Shown here: in pieces, positions 60,688 through 64,000 of the stretch
Position numbering within the stretch: position 1 is the first letter of the stretch
Layout: each line of letters begins with the position of its first letter
Assembly (NCBI GenBank): GCA_051201605.1
Contig: CP179201.1
Location: forward strand, 2,046,001 to 2,110,000
From: CABZJG01 sp902512685
GTDB taxonomy: Bacteria; Pseudomonadota; Alphaproteobacteria; Rhodobacterales; Rhodobacteraceae
Length of the DNA stretch: 64,000 nt
Direction: 5' to 3'
Notes under the pieces: model-generated
Seen by the model: only the letters and a program-made list of their open reading frames with translations
Told to the model about the DNA's origin: nothing
Database searches by the model: none
Made by a program: the position numbers and the translations under genes

Positions 60688-62106
60688 CTAATCCAACCTT
60701 GGTGGTCGCTGCGACGGCCAGTTGGTTTCTTGATGCCAAGCCTGACCCATGGATAAAAGCGCAGCGTCTGCCCCCTTTACCCCGATCAGTTGCAGACCCA
60801 GCGGCAGTCCATTGTCCCCAAACCCTGCCGGCAGATTGAGCACCGGCAGGCCAATCAATCCCGCAGGGATTACCACCTCCATCCAGCGATGATAGGTGTC
60901 CATCGCTGTGCCATTAATTTGCGTGGGATGCACTTCTTCTAAAGCAAAGGGCCAGACCTGCGCCGAGGGCATCAAAAGCGCATCATAGCGCTCAAACAGC
61001 GCGCTGCAGGCGGCAAACCATTCAGAGCGGATGACACTGGCGCGGTGAACATCTAGCGCGCTCAGCGCAAGACCTCTTTCAATTTCCCAGATCAGTGCCG
61101 GCTTCATCTGCGCGCGCATCGCGGGCTTTTCATAAAGCCCCATATCCCCGCCCGCGATGGCCCAAGAGCGCAGCGTGGTCCAGCTTTGCCACAGGCGCGC
61201 GCGCTCAAAGGGCGGTGCAAGCTCATCCACCTCGGCGCCAAGGCTGCGAAACACGTCAAGCGCGCCCTCGGTGGCCTTAAGCAAGCCCGGCTCAAACGGC
61301 AGAGCCCCGCCCCAGTTGCCCAGCCAGCCCAAGCGCTTGCCGCGCAATTCCCCGTCGAGTTGCTTTGGTAAATCCTGCGCTGCGCGGCTGTTTGGCACGC
61401 GCGGGTCAGCGCCGATCATCACCCGAAGTAACATTAAAATATCTTGGGGCGAACGGGCCATCGGACCGCTGGTCGACAGCTGATGCAGAAACACATCGCC
61501 CTCAGGCTCGGACGGCACGCACCCCCAAGTGGGGCGAAACCCATAGACGTTATTCCATGCCGCCGGATTGCGCAGACTGCCCATCATATCAGATCCGTCC
61601 GCAATCGACAGCATACCGGTGGCCAGGGCGGCCGCCGCACCGCCAGAAGATCCCCCCGCCGAGCGGTTTAAGTCATAAGGGTTGCGGGTGGGCCCAAACA
61701 CCGGATTAAAGGTATGACTGCCCAGACCCATTTCAGGTGTGTTGGTTTTGCCAATGATGATCGCGCCAGCAGCGCGAATTCGGGCCACCATCAGATCATC
61801 TTTTTCGACAATTTGACCGGCAAAAATGGGTGAGCCATGCGATGTGGGAAGCCCTTTGGCGTTTGCAAGATCTTTGATGGCAATCGGAAGGCCAAACAGA
61901 GGACCGCGCTGGTCAACGGGTTGCTTATCTGCCGCGCTTGCCTCAGCCAAAAGCACCTCAGGCGTGCGCATGGACACGACGGCATTTACGGCGGGGTTTA
62001 CCGCTGCTATGCGCTCAAGCGTAGTTTGCATAACCTCGCAGGCGGTTTTTTTGCCTGCGGCCATGGCCGAGTACAGCTGTTCGGCAGTTTCGAAATTGTC
62101 CACCAT
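60688..62106 (-). CDS. Amidase (amidase-signature family)
   Basis: 472 residues. Catalytic Ser-cisSer-Lys triad: Lys78 (IAIKDLANAKG), Ser153 (GGSSGGAAAAL) and Ser177 (DGSDMMGSLRNPA). Hydrolyses C-N bonds of amides; not GatA, since the length and surroundings differ and no gatB/gatC is near. The start at 62106 (MVDNFETAEQ) matches the family; upstream in-frame codons show no resemblance. Substrate unknown. Confidence 0.88.
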   Translation of the reverse strand: MVDNFETAEQLYSAMAAGKKTACEVMQTTLERIAAVNPAVNAVVSMRTPEVLLAEASAADKQPVDQRGPLFGLPIAIKDLANAKGLPTSHGSPIFAGQIVEKDDLMVARIRAAGAIIIGKTNTPEMGLGSHTFNPVFGPTRNPYDLNRSAGGSSGGAAAALATGMLSIADGSDMMGSLRNPAAWNNVYGFRPTWGCVPSEPEGDVFLHQLSTSGPMARSPQDILMLLRVMIGADPRVPNSRAAQDLPKQLDGELRGKRLGWLGNWGGALPFEPGLLKATEGALDVFRSLGAEVDELAPPFERARLWQSWTTLRSWAIAGGDMGLYEKPAMRAQMKPALIWEIERGLALSALDVHRASVIRSEWFAACSALFERYDALLMPSAQVWPFALEEVHPTQINGTAMDTYHRWMEVVIPAGLIGLPVLNLPAGFGDNGLPLGLQLIGVKGADAALLSMGQAWHQETNWPSQRPPRLD

Positions 62107-62213
62107 TAAAACCCCATCTGTTTGTGCAACTCTTGGGGAAAAACAGCCCCGCATGCAAGAGCTGTCAGTGCTTTTCAAGCGCAGTTCAATAACAGGCGCG
62201 CTACGCCCTTGGC

Positions 62214-62396
62214 CTAACCGCCATAAAGCGCAGCAAAATGCACCCCTAGGTGATAAGGCCAGATCGCAATCGCCAGAACTCCGGACCAAAACCCAAGCTT
62301 TGCAAACTCGATGGTAAAAAGCCAAGGGACGAACCACAAACTTGACCCCCCGATCTGAACCGAGGTCACGCCCTGATATTTATCTTTATATGACAT
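62214..62396 (-). CDS. Small membrane protein
   Basis: 60 residues with two short hydrophobic stretches (SLWFVPWLFTIEFAKLGF and SGVLAIAIWPYHLGVHFAAL, about 19-36 and 38-57). AAGGAG lies nine bases before the ATG. It is upstream of the amidase on the same strand with a 107-base gap. No family recognised. Confidence 0.6.
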   Translation of the reverse strand: MSYKDKYQGVTSVQIGGSSLWFVPWLFTIEFAKLGFWSGVLAIAIWPYHLGVHFAALYGG

Positions 62397-62568
62397 AAAA
62401 TGTTCTCCTTAAATTTGATGGGTGCCCAAAAATGACGTCTTTAAAGCCCGCCAAATATCCATAAAATAAATCCGGGTAGCGGGTAAGATAAAAGATATAG
62501 GGGTTTTTCTAAGGTATGCAATGTATCGTTTAAGCAATATTTTTCCCATTAAATACTCAAAATCCACT

Positions 62569-62601
62569 CCGCCGTGATACCGCCGCAATACCGACGTGAT
62601 A
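62569..62601. repeat. Three tandem 11-bp repeats
   Basis: CCGCCGTGATA, CCGCCGCAATA and CCGACGTGATA follow each other without gaps, consensus CCGMCGYRATA, 22 bases beyond the prfB stop. Not a hairpin. Role unknown. Confidence 0.6.
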
Positions 62602-62623
62602 CAGACATGGGATTTTGGGTTTT

Positions 62624-63751
62624 TTAGTCTTGGGCCGTAGCTTCGGCGCGAGATTTGCCAGAGACATCCATCGCTAGAGTTGCGGCCATAAACGCATCAA
62701 GATCACCATCCAGAACCCCTTTGGTATCCGAAGTTTCATGATTGGTGCGCAAGTCCTTAACCATCTGATAAGGCTGCAAAACATATGAGCGAATTTGATT
62801 GCCCCAGCCTGCATCGCCCTTGCTTTCATGGGCATCATTAATCGCGGCGTTGCGCCGTTCCAGCTCTAGCTGATACAGCCGAGATTTCAACGCCTTCATG
62901 GCAATATCGCGGTTTTGATGCTGTGACTTTTCCGAGCTGGTCACCACAATCCCCGTCGGATGATGCGTAATCCGAACCGCCGAATCCGTGGTGTTAACGT
63001 GCTGCCCTCCAGCGCCAGAAGAGCGGTAGGTATCGATACGAATATCGGCAGGATTTACATCGATTTCGATATTGTCATCAACCACTGGATAAACCCAAAC
63101 CGAGCAAAAAGAAGTATGCCGTTTTGCAGCGCTGTCGAACGGGGAAATCCGTACCAGACGATGAACCCCGCTTTCCGATTTCAACCAGCCATAGGCATTA
63201 TGCCCGCTGATCTTATACGTGACTGATTTAATGCCAGCTTCCTCTCCGGGGGTTTCGGATTGCATTTCAACTTTATATCCGGATTTTTCAGCCCAGCGAA
63301 TGTACATTCGAGCCAGCATTGACGCCCAATCACAGCTTTCGGTGCCCCCTGCCCCAGAATGTACCTCAAGAAAGGTGTCATTGGCGTCGGCCTCACCATT
63401 TAGCAGCGCTTCAAGTTCTTTTGCGGCGGCTTTTTTGACCAATACTGACAGGGCGACTTCTGCTTCGCCGATCACCTCATTGTCGTCTTCTATTTCACCA
63501 AGTTCAATCAATTCAATATGATCTTTTAGCTCTTGTTCAATGCTGTCATGAACGGATACAGAATCAACCAGAGATTGCCGCTCCCGCATTAATTTTTGTG
63601 CCTTTTCAGGATCATTCCAAAGATCTGGATCTTCCACGCGGGCATTGAATTCTTCTAATCGATGCGCAACGCTATCCCAATCCATACGCTGCCGCAAAAG
63701 AGCCAGTGACTTGTTGATCTCATTGACAATATTTTGAATATCGGCGCGCAT
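62624..63751 (-). CDS. prfB: Peptide chain release factor 2
   Basis: 375 residues. SPF tripeptide anticodon at 203-205 (RISPFDS) recognises UGA and UAA; GGQ at 248-250 drives peptide release. The frame is open from the start, so the programmed +1 frameshift that regulates prfB in many bacteria is absent here. Stands at the end of the window with no neighbour visible upstream. Confidence 0.96.
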   Translation of the reverse strand: MRADIQNIVNEINKSLALLRQRMDWDSVAHRLEEFNARVEDPDLWNDPEKAQKLMRERQSLVDSVSVHDSIEQELKDHIELIELGEIEDDNEVIGEAEVALSVLVKKAAAKELEALLNGEADANDTFLEVHSGAGGTESCDWASMLARMYIRWAEKSGYKVEMQSETPGEEAGIKSVTYKISGHNAYGWLKSESGVHRLVRISPFDSAAKRHTSFCSVWVYPVVDDNIEIDVNPADIRIDTYRSSGAGGQHVNTTDSAVRITHHPTGIVVTSSEKSQHQNRDIAMKALKSRLYQLELERRNAAINDAHESKGDAGWGNQIRSYVLQPYQMVKDLRTNHETSDTKGVLDGDLDAFMAATLAMDVSGKSRAEATAQD

Positions 63752-64000
63752 CTTGGTTCCTATTAAAAGCTATGGTTGCGGTCATATATGAGCTGTAGTG
63801 GCGTGGCAAGCAAACATGATGGTACTATACCCGCAATTATATCAAGCGCATATTGACCGAAATAGCTGACTTGGATAAGCGGCTTTTCCTAGTTTTTTCA
63901 AAAGACAATAATAAAAAAATGCCTTGCAACTATGGGTAAAACTACCTTTTCTACAGATCCTCAAACCATAAATTCTCAGTAAAGCCCACCTGAACTTAGG

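Noticed and set aside
62624..63751. Programmed +1 frameshift in prfB
   Set aside because: The frame is open from start to stop with no internal UGA near codon 25, so none is needed.
1..64000. CRISPR arrays, rRNA, tRNA, prophage or transposase genes
   Set aside because: No regularly spaced repeats, no recognisable RNA genes other than two riboswitches, and no transposase, integrase or phage structural proteins were found by reading.

Overview
The window comes from an alphaproteobacterium, almost certainly a marine Rhodobacterales (Roseobacter-group) chromosome. Support: the aerobic cobW-cobN-cobGHIJ(K)L-cobE-cobMBA gene set, a DUF6456/DUF6477 pair, the phenylacetate (paa) cluster with a TetR regulator, a fabD-fabG-acpP-fabF-mltG string, and moderate base composition. 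This assignment rests on gene content and protein resemblance recalled from memory; no search was run. About 60 protein genes are supported. I see no rRNA, tRNA, CRISPR array or intact insertion sequence.

Layout. 1-2.9 kb: 3' end of a glucokinase gene, an MFS transporter and a serine hydrolase. 2.9-20.3 kb: cobalamin biosynthesis by the aerobic (late cobalt insertion) route. cobQ and cobO lie on the minus strand. Opposite them a cobalamin riboswitch leads DUF1636-cobW-cobN-cobG-cobH-cobI-cobJ, then cobL-cobE-cobM-cobB-cobA, with most start and stop codons overlapping. cobK sits on the opposite strand inside this run. A second cobalamin riboswitch leads a CbiM-like cobalt permease gene and cobF.

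20.3-31.9 kb: a galactoside uptake and catabolism regulon. On the minus strand, reading 5' to 3', are a sugar-binding protein, two permeases, a GH4 alpha-galactosidase, an SDR dehydrogenase, 2-dehydro-3-deoxygalactonokinase, KDPGal aldolase, an SMP-30 lactonase and a GH42 beta-galactosidase. Divergently transcribed are an IclR regulator and the ABC ATPase. Together they suit import of a galactoside, its hydrolysis, and oxidative (De Ley-Doudoroff) breakdown of galactose; the galactonate dehydratase step is not in the window.

32-42.2 kb: phenylacetate degradation. A thiolase (paaJ-type) and paaABCDE are on the plus strand, a TetR regulator, paaK and paaI on the minus strand, and paaZ and a paaX-type regulator on the plus strand. 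42.2-50 kb: a small membrane protein, lipA, katG with divergent oxyR, a DUF6456 gene broken by a frameshift, DUF6477 and an MttB-family methyltransferase.

50-54.9 kb: guaA followed by an AT-rich insert carrying an acetyltransferase. The insert is bounded by a second copy of the last codons of guaA, the signature of integration at the guaA 3' end. Next come an orphan Wzz-like membrane protein, a small lipoprotein and a truncated DUF418 gene. 54.9-64 kb: housekeeping genes on the minus strand (mltG, fabF, acpP, fabG, fabD, DUF599, an amidase, a small membrane protein and prfB). The last 249 bases hold no gene I can support.
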